The notes: generated by a model not told the origin, from the letters alone. A stretch of 35,542 bases of DNA from Candidatus Uhrbacteria bacterium RIFOXYB12_FULL_58_10 (GCA_943359455.1 CALRHL010000012.1:1-35542), one strand, 5' to 3'. Shown: positions 1 to 7,924, counted from the stretch's first letter. Made by a program: numbers and translations.

Positions 1-1112
1 ACTCGGCCGTCGCAATACTTTCCGATCATCGTTGTCACACGTGCGGTTAAATTTCCAACTCCGTTCGCAAGCTTTGATGCATAGACGGCAGAAAATGTTG
101 CGCGTGAAAAATCTCCGTCATCATAGGCAGGAAGTGCTCCAAGTAAATAGTATCGTGTTGCATCTGTTCCGAATTCTGAAACGAGGTCATATGGGTTCAC
201 GACGTTGCCCAGAGACTTCGACATTTTTTGTCCTTCGGATGTAATAAATCCGTGGATAAAAATCTGTCGCGAAAGCGGAAGTCCTGCCGATAGTAACATC
301 CCCTGCCACATGGCAGATTGCTGTCTCAGATTGTCTTTTCCTGCAACTTGAACGGCAGGCCAAAACGTCTGAAATGAACTCGTTTCGTCAGGCCAACCGA
401 GAGTAGAAATATAATTGACGAGCGCGTCAAACCAAACATACATCACCTGCTCTTCGTCACCTGGAACAGCAACACCCCATGGCATCTTTGATTTGAGACG
501 AGAAATGCTGAAATCTTGCAATCCTCCAGCGACAAAATTTCGAATCTCCGTGAGGCGATTTTCTGGAACAACAAAGTCTGGATGCGCCGCGTAATGATCA
601 AGCAAGGCTTGCTGATATTTAGACCATCGAAAGAAATAATTTTCTTCTTCGATCAGTTCAAGAGTCATGTTCGGGTGAACAGGACATTTCCCTTCCATCA
701 GTTCTGAATCGGTCTTTTCCAATTCACACCCTACGCAATATTTCACCTTGTATGTTTTTTTGTAGATATCGCCAGCATCTGCACACCGTTTCCAAAATTC
801 TTGTGCTGCAACAATGTGATGCTCATCTGTCGTTCGAATAAAATTCGTGTACGTCAAGTTGAGTGCCTGTTTCAATCCATCAAACTTCGCGGCATAGCCG
901 TCGCAATACGTTTTTGGATCGAGCCCCGCTTCCTTGGCTTGATTCCAAATTTTCATTCCATGCTCATCCGTTCCTGTATTAAAAATGACATCGTCTCCAA
1001 GTAATCGTCGGTAACGCGCAATCGTATCGGCCTGAACGATTTCAAGAGCAAACCCAATGTGCGGGTCGGCGTTGACGTATGGAAGAGTCGTTGTTAGGTA
1101 GAAATTGGGCAT
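1..1112 (-). CDS. metG: methionyl-tRNA synthetase, N-terminal part (cut by window edge)
   Basis: Class I aminoacyl-tRNA synthetase that charges tRNA-Met in the cytoplasm. Translated on the minus strand from the ATG at 1112 it begins MPNFYLTTTLPYVNADPHIG, with the HIGH-type ATP-binding motif HIGF at residues 18-21. A zinc knuckle (CVGC, then KCPVH) follows about residue 125, and the KMSKS signature lies in GQKMSKSLGN near residue 297. About 370 codons are present; the C-terminal anticodon-binding domain lies outside the window. The start codon lies inside the last 19 bases of rsmI, so translation of the two is probably coupled. The single-knuckle zinc domain fits the short bacterial MetRS type. 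Identity is secure; only the 3' end is missing. Confidence 0.96.
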   Translation of the reverse strand, partial: MPNFYLTTTLPYVNADPHIGFALEIVQADTIARYRRLLGDDVIFNTGTDEHGMKIWNQAKEAGLDPKTYCDGYAAKFDGLKQALNLTYTNFIRTTDEHHIVAAQEFWKRCADAGDIYKKTYKVKYCVGCELEKTDSELMEGKCPVHPNMTLELIEEENYFFRWSKYQQALLDHYAAHPDFVVPENRLTEIRNFVAGGLQDFSISRLKSKMPWGVAVPGDEEQVMYVWFDALVNYISTLGWPDETSSFQTFWPAVQVAGKDNLRQQSAMWQGMLLSAGLPLSRQIFIHGFITSEGQKMSKSLGNVVNPYDLVSEFGTDATRYYLLGALPAYDDGDFSRATFSAVYASKLANGVGNLTARVTTMIGKYCDGR

Positions 1113-1798
1113 AACACAATCACAAATTCACCTTTCATACTAGTCTTTTTCAACTGTTCTGTCACTTCCGCTGCGGTTCCCCGATAAATCGTTTCATACA
1201 TTTTTGTCAGCTCTCGACAGACCACCAATTTTCTCTCAGAGTTTTTTACTCCCATTGCTTCTCGCATCGCCTCATCTATTTCCCCTAACGTTTTCAAAAT
1301 ACGATGGGTGCTCTCATACATCACAATGGTACTTTCAATCGCCGCCACCCGTTTAAAAAACGACTGTCTTCCTTTTTTGTGTGGGGGAAACCCAAGAAAG
1401 ACGAATTCGTCTGCTGGAAATCCTGAAACAGACAGAGCGGCGATGACGGCAGATGGACCTGGAATGGGGACGATCGCGACATCTGATCCGAACTCATTCA
1501 CAACGGCCTCAACCAGCATTCCACCTGGATCAGAAATTCCCGGCGTTCCAGCGTCCGTAACAAGCGCGAGCGACTTCCCTTCACGCAACATCGCAAGAAT
1601 TTCGTTCGTTCGTTTTGTATCAGAGTGCTGATGGTATGCCACAAGCGTCCGGCGAATCCCATACGCCGCAAGTAACTTCGAAGTCACTCGTGTATCTTCG
1701 CATAAAATCGCATCAACCAACCCAAGCGTCGCTTTCCCGCGCTCGGTCATATCTGACAAATTTCCGATCGGTGTCGCAACAATATAGAGAGTTGGCAT
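1094..1798 (-). CDS. rsmI: 16S rRNA 2'-O-ribose C1402 methyltransferase RsmI
   Basis: SAM-dependent methyltransferase that modifies the ribosomal P site (2'-O-methyl of C1402). The protein starts MPTLYIVATPIGNLSDMT at 1798, directly after the upstream stop; the frame stays open further 5' but that extension lies inside the DUF3179 gene, so the internal ATG is preferred. Tetrapyrrole-methylase hallmarks are the ATPIGNL start, LCEDTRVTSKLL, SLALVTDAGTPGISDPG and IPGPSAVIAALSVSGFP. It is 234 aa against about 280 in E. coli: the sequence ends after the core domain at GEFVIVLCPIST, so the small C-terminal domain is absent. It sits between the DUF3179 gene (2-nt gap) and metG (19-nt overlap). Confidence 0.95.
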   Translation of the reverse strand: MPTLYIVATPIGNLSDMTERGKATLGLVDAILCEDTRVTSKLLAAYGIRRTLVAYHQHSDTKRTNEILAMLREGKSLALVTDAGTPGISDPGGMLVEAVVNEFGSDVAIVPIPGPSAVIAALSVSGFPADEFVFLGFPPHKKGRQSFFKRVAAIESTIVMYESTHRILKTLGEIDEAMREAMGVKNSERKLVVCRELTKMYETIYRGTAAEVTEQLKKTSMKGEFVIVLCPIST

Positions 1799-1800
1799 AA

Positions 1801-2805
1801 TTATGGGAGTTCGTAGAGCACAATACTCTGAAACGCTGCGGCTTCGAGAAACCAAAATGATGATTCGATCGAAAGAAGTTCTCCATCTTTTTCATCCTCT
1901 TGCTGATACACTTCCACAGCTTCAAGATCTTCATTATACCTGACGATAAACGATAGACCTCCCACCTCTTCCTTCACTTCCTTCGCCTTTATCAGACGAT
2001 CGAGCGGAAACACATATCGGGTTACCTCCCCCAACCCCTCCTTTACAAGGAGAGGGGACAGCCCATACACAATCGTTTTTGCTGGTAATCGATCGTCGTA
2101 GGATGTGAGTGGATACCAAATTGCTTGCGTGGATAAATAATTGTCGTAAGGATCACGTGTGTAATCACGATCGGCTCCCGTCTCGCGCGATAGCACCTGT
2201 CCATTTGGATAGTTCAACTTCCATACATCCCAAGACATAACGGACGAAGGATAGCGCTTCAAAAACTGTCCATCCGCTTCCCCCAAGACGGCGCGACCAA
2301 GAATCTGACTCCAGAATGAACTCGTCTTTGTATCAATCATGAGAAGATTATTGTTCCAAACATTTTCTGAAACATGAAACAACGGTCGTTCGCTCATCTC
2401 GCTCAGATCAAACACAGATCCTGTGAACGTCAACGGAGCGTACGTCACGACGATCGGCCGATCGTCGAAAAGATCATTCACCACCTGATGCCAGACGAGC
2501 AACTGATACGGATAAAAACGATGCTTCCCTCCCACTTCAACATCCAATCCAAACCCATCATCATTCAAATACACATCTGCCGCGCCAACGGATTCGAATT
2601 GAGGATTATCGATCGAAGGCACCGCCCCAGCCATCATCCCCGTCGGAACAAAATCTGTCTCAACCTCCCTCTCGGCCTCCTGGCCTAAAGCCTCACGGCC
2701 TTCCCTCTCAACCGGAACTCGATAATACCAATGCATCCCGTACAGCATTAAAGCAACGGCACACCCAAATCCCCCTGCAATCAAGAAGCCAGTTGTACGT
2801 TTCAT
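1801..2805 (-). CDS. DUF3179 family membrane-anchored protein
   Basis: 334 aa, function unknown. An N-terminal membrane segment (residues 7-27) puts the rest outside the cytoplasm. Family features: FYPYQLLVWHQVVND (97-111), RPIVVTYAPLTFTGSVFD (116-133) and DYTRDPYDNY (214-223), which match the DUF3179 pattern. The usual Cys pair of that family (YCPLCGTG) is replaced by YAPLTFTG, so any Cys-based metal or redox role seems lost. Two stretches look like repeat-derived insertions: residues 33-47 (VEREGREALGQEAER) and 249-261 (LSPLLVKEGLGEV), the latter between IVYG and YVFPLDRL, where relatives run straight through. First gene of the DUF3179-rsmI-metG operon, with a promoter at 2820-2847. Confidence 0.85.
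   Translation of the reverse strand: MKRTTGFLIAGGFGCAVALMLYGMHWYYRVPVEREGREALGQEAEREVETDFVPTGMMAGAVPSIDNPQFESVGAADVYLNDDGFGLDVEVGGKHRFYPYQLLVWHQVVNDLFDDRPIVVTYAPLTFTGSVFDLSEMSERPLFHVSENVWNNNLLMIDTKTSSFWSQILGRAVLGEADGQFLKRYPSSVMSWDVWKLNYPNGQVLSRETGADRDYTRDPYDNYLSTQAIWYPLTSYDDRLPAKTIVYGLSPLLVKEGLGEVTRYVFPLDRLIKAKEVKEEVGGLSFIVRYNEDLEAVEVYQQEDEKDGELLSIESSFWFLEAAAFQSIVLYELP
2024..2058. repeat. palindromic repeat, family A, inside the DUF3179 gene
   Basis: Core CCCCTCCTTTACAAGGAGA, an imperfect palindrome preceded by a C-rich tract. It belongs with the copies at 33246-33278 and 34448-34487 and more distantly with 32529-32572. It is read in frame here as LSPLLVKEGLGEV. Confidence 0.75.
2671..2709. 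repeat. GGCCT-type repeat, family B, inside the DUF3179 gene
   Basis: Contains GGCCTCCTGGCCTAAAGCCT followed by CACGGCC. Related tracts lie in pepA (6162-6200), dnaX (34231-34315) and between genes (7222-7251). Encodes about residues 33-47 of the host protein, between the membrane anchor and the domain. Confidence 0.6.
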
Positions 2806-2819
2806 ACGGGTCGAGTACC

Positions 2820-2848
2820 ATGATAGCGTAAATCAGTAGGAATACAAT
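2820..2848. promoter_or_regulatory. overlapping divergent promoters (DUF3179 operon / sod)
   Basis: Minus strand: TTGTAT (2847-2842), 16-bp spacer, TATCAT (2825-2820), 14 bases before the DUF3179 start. Plus strand: TACAAT at 2843-2848, only 5 bases before the sod ATG at 2854; if real, the sod mRNA is leaderless. Its -35 box is poor. Confidence 0.5.
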
Positions 2849-2853
2849 CTTTT

Positions 2854-3351
2854 ATGTCATTTGAAGCCAAAAATTTTGATGGATTAATCGGAACTTCTGG
2901 ATTCAGCGAGATCATGCTGAAAAATCATTTCACCCTGTATCAGGGCTATGTAAAAAATGTGAACACACTCCTAGAACAAGGAGATCCTGGACGACGTTTC
3001 GGATGGGAATTTAATGGGATGCGTTTGCATGAATTGTATTTTGAAAATATGAGAAATGGCGGAGCTGGGTCGCCCCCTGATCAGATTGCTCCTCTCATGG
3101 ATGCTTTCAAAACGATCGGCATGATGCGTGGAATCGGATGGGTCGTCTTATACCTCGATAGACAATCTGGTAAGTTGTTAAACGTCTGGATCAACGAACA
3201 CGACGTCGGACATCTTGCTGGTTGTACCCCACTTCTCGTCATGGACGTTTTCGAACACGCATACATGACCGACTACGGCATCAAACGCGCAGACTACATT
3301 TCTGCCTTCATGAACGCAATCGACTGGAACGTCGTCTCCTCTCGACTATAA
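2854..3351 (+). CDS. Fe/Mn-type superoxide dismutase, divergent
   Basis: Converts superoxide to hydrogen peroxide and oxygen; probably cytoplasmic, as no signal peptide is seen. 165 aa, shorter than the usual 190-210. Expected metal ligands can be read in order: His25 (KNHFTLYQGYVKNVN), His59 (EFNGMRLHELYFENM), and Asp131 with His135 in LLVMDVFEHAYMTDYG. The first-ligand helix is one residue shorter, between the His and the YV pair, than in E. coli SodB. The FNGMRLHE form and shortened loops match what I recall of CPR SOD-like proteins. Upstream is a possible leaderless promoter. The next gene, 34 bases on, is a peroxiredoxin that would remove the peroxide made here. Metal preference cannot be called. 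Confidence 0.87.
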   Translation: MSFEAKNFDGLIGTSGFSEIMLKNHFTLYQGYVKNVNTLLEQGDPGRRFGWEFNGMRLHELYFENMRNGGAGSPPDQIAPLMDAFKTIGMMRGIGWVVLYLDRQSGKLLNVWINEHDVGHLAGCTPLLVMDVFEHAYMTDYGIKRADYISAFMNAIDWNVVSSRL

Positions 3352-3385
3352 TTTCTATTTTCAATTTCCATAATTTCCATCTCCT

Positions 3386-3916
3386 ATGCTCAGAATTTCC
3401 CAACCCGCCCCACCCTTCTCCAACATCCCCGCCTACAAAAAAAACACAGACGGATTCACCAAAATCAGTCTGTCTGACTACACAGGAAAATGGCTTGTTT
3501 TCTTTTTCTACCCACGCGACTTCACCTTTATTTGTCCGACCGAGTTGAAAGGATTCTCTACACATCGCTCAGAATTTACCGCGCTCAACGCAGAAATTCT
3601 CGCTGCCTCAACCGATTCTGAATGGAGCCATAAAAACTGGTTCGAACGCGACTTGCCTGACGTTGATTACCCTATCCTCGCTGACAACACCCATGCGATA
3701 AGTGAAGCGTACGACGTCTATAATCCAACGGACGGTCTTGCAGAACGCGGAACATTCATCATCGATCCAACTGGTCTTGTCCGCTATGCCCTCGTCAGCT
3801 CTGGATCAGTCGGTCGCTCCGTCTCCGAAACGATCCGCGTCCTCAAAGCATTACAGTCAGGCGAGCTATGTCCCGTTGAGTGGAATACAGGCGAAAAAAC
3901 GCTAGGGAAAGCGTAA
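3386..3916 (+). CDS. AhpC/Prx1-type 2-Cys peroxiredoxin
   Basis: Thiol peroxidase reducing H2O2 and organic hydroperoxides. 176 aa. The peroxidatic Cys50 lies in FYPRDFTFICPTEL, the resolving Cys162 in GELCPVEW, and the family motif ASTDSEWSHKNW lies near residue 75. C-terminal GEKTLGKA resembles the tail of typical AhpC. Follows sod by 34 bases on the same strand, giving an oxidative-defence pair. The window has no AhpF; possible reductants are the glutaredoxin-like protein at 4863-5093 or thioredoxin encoded elsewhere. Identity is secure; the reductant is inference. Confidence 0.94.
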   Translation: MLRISQPAPPFSNIPAYKKNTDGFTKISLSDYTGKWLVFFFYPRDFTFICPTELKGFSTHRSEFTALNAEILAASTDSEWSHKNWFERDLPDVDYPILADNTHAISEAYDVYNPTDGLAERGTFIIDPTGLVRYALVSSGSVGRSVSETIRVLKALQSGELCPVEWNTGEKTLGKA

Positions 3917-3990
3917 TTTCATAAAATACACGTAATCAAACTCATACCTGATCGTTGTAACAAGCGAATTATTCAATAACAAAATTTTCT

Positions 3991-4833
3991 ATGAAACGAC
4001 AGATTTATCTCTCAACTTTCACTTTACTCACTGTACTCGCTCTCACCGGCGCTGGATGTTCGACAGCAAACACATCGCCATCGGAATCAGCTAGCTACAG
4101 CAAACCAGCCGCGATAACAAAAACTCCGACAACAACGAAGACTCCGGTCGTACCAAAAGAAAAAATTGCAACATTTACCCCTCCAACAAGTTGTACAAAA
4201 ACTGGGACGGTTACTGTCAACATGACAAATGAACAAAACACAACATTCGATGTTCTCCTAAACGGAGAAATAGTCAAATCTTATACATTTGAAGGAGAGC
4301 ACTACCTTGAACAAATGGAAACGATTACAGGAATGACATTCCTTGCGTCTCGTCCAAGTGGACTTGGTGGATATATTCCGTATGGAGCAATGGGTGCGTA
4401 CATCGGAGTTGACCACTGCACGGGTGCAATCACGGAAGTCAATCCATCAAACGAACCACAGCATAACGGAATGTCGTTACAGGATCTTTCTGATAACGGA
4501 TCACTTGCCGCATTTGCTTACGCGGTAAACGGAACGACCGCAACTGTCGGAATTATCAATGTTGGTACGGCCACGAGCCCATATACTTCCCCTTCTACAT
4601 GGACCATTCCAGGCACTTGGGAGTTTGTCGGGACAACAACATTTAATAAAGACGCAACCAAACTTGCGGTCGCGGTCGCGACAGGACCTGATGTAGAAAC
4701 ATCTGCTGTCTACACGCTTGACCTCACAACAGGTGTGTTCACCAAGGTCGCTGAAAATCCAACTGGTCACCTTTACGTAAACAGCTGGAATGACGATGGA
4801 ACGATCAATTCAAGTACAACCGCTCAAGAGTAA
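3991..4833 (+). CDS. secreted lipoprotein of unknown function
   Basis: 280 aa. The N-terminus MKRQIYLSTFTLLTVLALTGAGCS is a lipoprotein signal with lipobox LTGAGC, so Cys23 should be lipidated and the protein tethered outside the membrane. A Thr/Ser/Pro/Lys-rich linker (about 25-60) is followed by a beta-rich domain. Two Cys remain in the mature part (SCTKTG near 63 and DHCTGA near 138) and could form a disulfide. The second half (SAVYTLDLTTGVFTKVAENP) looks like beta-propeller or WD40-like blades, but there are too few for a full propeller. No family is recognised. It ends at a shared terminator facing the glutaredoxin gene. Confidence 0.8.
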   Translation: MKRQIYLSTFTLLTVLALTGAGCSTANTSPSESASYSKPAAITKTPTTTKTPVVPKEKIATFTPPTSCTKTGTVTVNMTNEQNTTFDVLLNGEIVKSYTFEGEHYLEQMETITGMTFLASRPSGLGGYIPYGAMGAYIGVDHCTGAITEVNPSNEPQHNGMSLQDLSDNGSLAAFAYAVNGTTATVGIINVGTATSPYTSPSTWTIPGTWEFVGTTTFNKDATKLAVAVATGPDVETSAVYTLDLTTGVFTKVAENPTGHLYVNSWNDDGTINSSTTAQE

Positions 4834-4846
4834 CAATCCCAATTCA

Positions 4847-4885
4847 TAAAAAGGCACTGGATTTAAATACCCAGTGCCTTTTTTA
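4847..4885. terminator. bidirectional rho-independent terminator
   Basis: Stem GGCACTGG / CCAGTGCC with A-run before and T-run after, so it serves both converging genes. The last codons of the glutaredoxin gene (KKALGI) are encoded in one arm. Confidence 0.88.
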
Positions 4886-5093
4886 ATTTCTTTTCATCGT
4901 ATCCAATAAGTATCTCATCCCCTATCTCAATCACTGGCACGCCCATTTGGCCTGTTTTTTTGATCATACGATCGGCAGCGTCGCTGTCAGCTGAAACATC
5001 GATGTCAGTGAATTTCACCTTGTGCTCAGCAAGAAATTTTTTTACCAGTTTGCAATACGGGCAGGTCGGGGTTGAGTAGACGGTCACGGTCAT
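4863..5093 (-). CDS. glutaredoxin-like thiol-disulfide protein
   Basis: 76-aa thioredoxin-fold protein starting MTVTVYSTPTCPYCKLVKKF. The redox motif is Cys11-Pro-Tyr-Cys14, and the cis-Pro loop is GVPVIEIGD near residue 53. Length and sequence fit the NrdH/YruB-like group that takes electrons from thioredoxin reductase or glutathione-like systems. The gene lies 80 bases downstream of the ferredoxin-like gene, across a repeat hairpin. Its 3' end forms part of the terminator. It may act with the peroxiredoxin encoded nearby on the other strand; that is inference from proximity. Confidence 0.9.
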   Translation of the reverse strand: MTVTVYSTPTCPYCKLVKKFLAEHKVKFTDIDVSADSDAADRMIKKTGQMGVPVIEIGDEILIGYDEKKLKKALGI

Positions 5094-5106
5094 AGGAAAT
5101 TGTGAT

Positions 5107-5172
5107 TATGGTGATTGAGGTTGTTAAGGTTGTTGAGATGGTTAATAACCTCAACAACCTCAATCACCTTAA
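5107..5172. repeat. long imperfect hairpin of GGTTGTTGAGG-type repeats, family F
   Basis: The left arm has GTGATTGAGGTTGTT and GGTTGTTGAG; the right arm has CTCAACAACCTCAATCACC. The arms pair over most of their length around a TTAATA-type loop. The 17-mer TCAATCACCTTAATCAC recurs at 33028-33044 inside the NUDIX-CobO gene. It separates the ferredoxin-like and glutaredoxin genes. Confidence 0.7.
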
Positions 5173-5451
5173 TCACTCCGTAACCTGGCTCACAATCTCT
5201 GGAATATCTTCCTCCGTTACTTGTCCGAGCCAAATATTATCCGGCATAATCACGACGGTGGCACCTGTTGTACAGTTATCGAGACAGCCAGATTTCGAGA
5301 CACGAACGTCGGTCGTGACAGCCTTGATGGCTTCTTTAATCTTCTTGTGAAGCTCGACCGCATTTTTTTGAGCACAACACTCCGTCCCATCCGCCCGTTC
5401 ATTCGTGCAGACGAGAATTAGTTTTCGAAATTTTCTTTGAGCTTCGATCAT
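5173..5451 (-). CDS. thioredoxin-like [2Fe-2S] ferredoxin
   Basis: 92 aa. The cysteines follow the thioredoxin-fold ferredoxin layout: Cys15 (ILVCTNER), Cys25-Cys26 (TECCAQ), and Cys56 with Cys60 in SKSGCLDNC. This is the family of shethna-type ferredoxins and NuoE-like C-terminal domains that hold a 2Fe-2S cluster for electron transfer. The start ATG shares ATGA with the pepA stop, so translation is probably coupled to pepA. Redox partner unknown; the glutaredoxin gene lies downstream on the same strand. Confidence 0.85.
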   Translation of the reverse strand: MIEAQRKFRKLILVCTNERADGTECCAQKNAVELHKKIKEAIKAVTTDVRVSKSGCLDNCTTGATVVIMPDNIWLGQVTEEDIPEIVSQVTE

Positions 5452-6926
5452 ACACTTTTCAAATACTCAATCAACGTTCTCACCCCATGTCCTGTGCCAC
5501 CTTTTGGCGTATAGGCGTTGACTTGCTTTTCTGCAAACGCAGGACCAGCAATATCGAGATGGACCCAAGGGATGCCTGCGACGAATTCTTGGAGTAATAA
5601 TCCAGCCGTGAGTGAACCACCCCAGCGTGGGGCGTCGTTTTTATAGTCAGCAATGTCTGTCTTGATTAGTTCTTTGTAATGTTCAGGCAACGGTAACTCC
5701 CACATGTTCTCGCCGGCTTCCGCGGCCGCGGCAAGAACTTTTTTCCCGAGCGTAGGATTATTTGTCATGAGTCCAGTGAACTCTTCGCCAAGGGCAACAA
5801 CACACGCTCCGGTCAACGTAGCAAGATCGATAATCACATCTGGTTTTTGTTTTGTTGCGTATGTGAGTGTATCTGCAAGCGTCACACGACCTTCCGCATC
5901 GGTATTTTTAATCTCGATCGTTTTTCCATTCATGATGGTGACGACATCTCCAGGACGGATTGCCTTCCCCGATGGCATATTTTCAACCGCGCCAAAAATA
6001 CCGTGTACTTCCGCGTCGGGTGCAAGTTTATCAATGACAGAAAAAACTCCAAGCACTGCTGCCGCTCCAGCCATGTCGCACTTCATTGTTTCCATCGAGT
6101 TCGCGGGCTTCAATGACAATCCGCCAGAGTCAAACGTCACCGCCTTCCCAACCAGCGCAATCCTCCGTGCCTCCCGGCCTCCCGGCCTCCTGACCTTGGG
6201 CTTGTACGTCAAATGGACAAGAAACGGCTCATGCTCCGATCCTTGTGAAATCCCAAGCAAACCGCCGGCTCCCATCTTTGCGAGCTGTTCGCGATCAAAA
6301 ACTTTGAGCTTAATCGAACCCTTCCCCTTTGCAATTGCTTTTGCAGAATCAACCAAATCTTCTGGTCGCATATGCGCGGCAGGAGTGTTCACTAAATTGC
6401 GAGCCAAAATCGTTCCGTCCGCCTCGAGTTCTGCACGTATAAGCTGTTCACTCGCTGTCCGCGCCAATCGCACATCGTCTGTAACAAGCTCAAATACATT
6501 TGGAGATTTCTTTTCGTCATCTTTTTTATATCTTCCAAAAGAATAATCCGCCAATCGAATCCCTTCAACCATTGCATGCGCGGATCCAAACAAATCGCAC
6601 ACCACGGATTTTGCCCCAACCGATTTTGCCGCTTTCAATACACAGGCTCCTGCCTCACGGGCATTTTCGTCGGTAAACTTTTTCTTTTCTCCAAGTCCGA
6701 GCAAAACAACGCGCTTTGCGTTCAACAAACCACTCGTTCGAATCATTAAAACAGACCCAAGCTTTGGCTTGAACCCTTCCTCCTTACAAATCGTTTCAAT
6801 CAGACCATCCAGCGCTTTATTCACCATCAATGATGTTCCGCTTAACTTTGTATCAAGAAACTGACTGATAATGAGAACGTCTGATTTTTCCTCTAAAATA
6901 TTTGCTTTGCGAATTGAAATTGTCAT
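5448..6926 (-). CDS. pepA: leucyl aminopeptidase (M17 cytosol aminopeptidase)
   Basis: Di-metal aminopeptidase that trims N-terminal residues in the cytoplasm; normally a hexamer. 492 aa, normal family length. The catalytic domain shows Lys261 and Asp266 in VGKAVTFDSGGLSLKP, Asp284 in MKCDMAGAAAV and the signature NTDAEGRVTLADTL (341-354). The N-terminal macro-like domain is ordinary. Residues 245-255 (VRRPGGREARR) lie just before the first metal-binding strand and are encoded by a family B repeat; relatives usually have only a few lysines there. ATGA overlaps link it to the membrane protein upstream and the ferredoxin downstream. The insert is at the surface-loop side, so activity is probably kept. 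Confidence 0.96.
   Translation of the reverse strand: MTISIRKANILEEKSDVLIISQFLDTKLSGTSLMVNKALDGLIETICKEEGFKPKLGSVLMIRTSGLLNAKRVVLLGLGEKKKFTDENAREAGACVLKAAKSVGAKSVVCDLFGSAHAMVEGIRLADYSFGRYKKDDEKKSPNVFELVTDDVRLARTASEQLIRAELEADGTILARNLVNTPAAHMRPEDLVDSAKAIAKGKGSIKLKVFDREQLAKMGAGGLLGISQGSEHEPFLVHLTYKPKVRRPGGREARRIALVGKAVTFDSGGLSLKPANSMETMKCDMAGAAAVLGVFSVIDKLAPDAEVHGIFGAVENMPSGKAIRPGDVVTIMNGKTIEIKNTDAEGRVTLADTLTYATKQKPDVIIDLATLTGACVVALGEEFTGLMTNNPTLGKKVLAAAAEAGENMWELPLPEHYKELIKTDIADYKNDAPRWGGSLTAGLLLQEFVAGIPWVHLDIAGPAFAEKQVNAYTPKGGTGHGVRTLIEYLKSV
6162..6200. repeat. GGCCT-type repeat, family B, inside pepA
   Basis: CTCCCGGCCTCCCGGCCTCC is a tandem of CTCCCGGC units, read in frame as VRRPGGREARR. 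See the related tracts at 2671-2709 and 34231-34315. Confidence 0.65.
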
Positions 6927-7228
6927 ACAGCAAAACCGTACACGATCGGAAGCGTCATGGCAATAAAGATAAGGGTGGAGACAAGGAAGGTGTGATACGC
7001 ACGGTCGCGATGACTGCTACAGTCACGTCCTTTACAAAAGGCGAGAGAAAAGAAAAAAATGATCGCGTAGACGGATGCGACGAATAGATAAAGGGACTCG
7101 AGCGAGTCGATAAGATTGGATCGATACCAGATAAGGTTAAGAATCCAGGCGGTATGAAGAGATGCTGACGCCGCAAGAAGCGCGGCGACGGCGACGGATT
7201 CGTGGATGCGAGATTTGAAAAAAGGCAT
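6923..7228 (-). CDS. small membrane protein, unknown
   Basis: 101 aa with three likely membrane segments: residues about 10-32 (SVAVAALLAASASLHTAWIL), 43-63 (SLYLFVASVYAIIFFFSLAF) and 80-100 (FLVSTLIFIAMTLPIVYGFAV). A short charged loop CKGRDCSSHRDR holds two Cys. No family recognised. Its stop overlaps the pepA start (ATGA). The start codon lies in a run of AAGGCTT-type repeats (7222-7251), with no clear ribosome site. It probably forms one transcript with the 164-aa membrane protein upstream. Confidence 0.7.
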   Translation of the reverse strand: MPFFKSRIHESVAVAALLAASASLHTAWILNLIWYRSNLIDSLESLYLFVASVYAIIFFFSLAFCKGRDCSSHRDRAYHTFLVSTLIFIAMTLPIVYGFAV

Positions 7229-7251
7229 AAGGCTTAAGGCTAGAAGGCTAA
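7222..7251. repeat. AAGGCTTAAGGCT-type tandem repeat, family B-like, intergenic
   Basis: AAGGCATAAGGCTTAAGGCT then AGAAGGCTAA: four AAGGC(T/A) units that overlap the start codon of the 101-aa membrane protein and fill the gap to the gene upstream. Confidence 0.6.
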
Positions 7252-7742
7252 ATCATGGATTCAATCGCGATAACAATTGTGGCGATGAGGGATATTCCTG
7301 AAGCAAATGAAACAGAATTTCTATAATCGCGAGCGTGTTTTTCTGCGATGCGTTCGTGATAAACAGAAAGGACAAACAGTGATGTTGTGCTCAGAAGAAT
7401 TGGAAGCATGATTAGGAGGCGCCGGTGTGTTGCGGCTGCAAGCGACAGTGCCGCTGTTTGCTCGGTCACAATCGAGTTAACACCTGCTCCCATCATATCG
7501 ACAATCACGATTCCAACGACACCGAGCAACGAAACCGCAAGTGTTCCAAACAAAATACGCGCAATCGGAGGATGGTGATGCACAAGCAACGCAAGCGTCG
7601 CCGAAGCCGTAAGAGTCACCATACTTACTCCTAGAAGCACAGATGTAGGATCAAGGTTGAACATATTATTGACAGTATAGCACAATTCAAGTAACATTTC
7701 AGCTATATTCATATAAAATGCAAAATTTAGGAAGTCCTCCAT
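7248..7742 (-). CDS. membrane protein, unknown
   Basis: Up to 164 aa with about four hydrophobic segments (roughly residues 32-55, 60-82, 108-128 and 143-163). His-rich loop VHHHPPIARI near 54. No family recognised. Three starts are possible: 7742 (inside the simple repeat), 7709 (MNIAEM) and 7664 (MFNLDP). The first membrane segment begins right after 7664, so the shorter forms are credible, and GGAGG lies between the first two. Downstream is the 101-aa membrane protein in the same direction. Reality of the gene is likely; its 5' end is uncertain. Confidence 0.6.
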   Translation of the reverse strand: MEDFLNFAFYMNIAEMLLELCYTVNNMFNLDPTSVLLGVSMVTLTASATLALLVHHHPPIARILFGTLAVSLLGVVGIVIVDMMGAGVNSIVTEQTAALSLAAATHRRLLIMLPILLSTTSLFVLSVYHERIAEKHARDYRNSVSFASGISLIATIVIAIESMI

Positions 7743-7764
7743 TTTACATTTTACATTTTACATT
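7741..7764. repeat. ATTTTAC tandem simple repeat, family E
   Basis: ATTTTACATTTTACATTTTA: three tandem units between divergent genes. The same unit occurs as a hairpin at 22932-23003 between rplJ and rplL. Confidence 0.7.
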
Positions 7765-7774
7765 CTGACTATCT

Positions 7775-7924
7775 ATGGGAATGAGAAAAAAAATTCGACT
7801 AATGTGGAAGAAGGACCGTCAGGTCAATCTTGCTGATCAACGCAAAGCAAAAGCAATTCGTCTCACCAAAGCAGGATCCACCACGACAAAAGTTGGTTCC
7901 AAGGCGAGTGCTGCCAAGATCTAG
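7775..7924 (+). CDS. small basic protein, unknown
   Basis: 49 codons starting MGMRKKIRLMWKKDRQ and ending VGSKASAAKI, strongly basic (about a third Lys/Arg), 16 bases before the rlmN start. A second ATG two codons in could be the true start. The composition resembles a ribosome- or nucleic-acid-binding peptide, but no family is recognised. The frame differs from rlmN, and the long upstream extension of the rlmN frame overlaps it, so only one of the two can be real here. I favour this small ORF plus the later rlmN start at 7941. Confidence 0.45.
   Translation: MGMRKKIRLMWKKDRQVNLADQRKAKAIRLTKAGSTTTKVGSKASAAKI

Noticed and set aside
5102-5350. 82-codon frame starting in the family F hairpin (NLNNLNHLNH)
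   Set aside because: Runs antisense through the ferredoxin-like gene; the repeat alone creates the open frame.
5704-6546. 280-codon open frame on the plus strand opposite pepA
   Set aside because: Ser/Ala/Pro-rich antisense reading of a clear leucyl aminopeptidase; no start signals.
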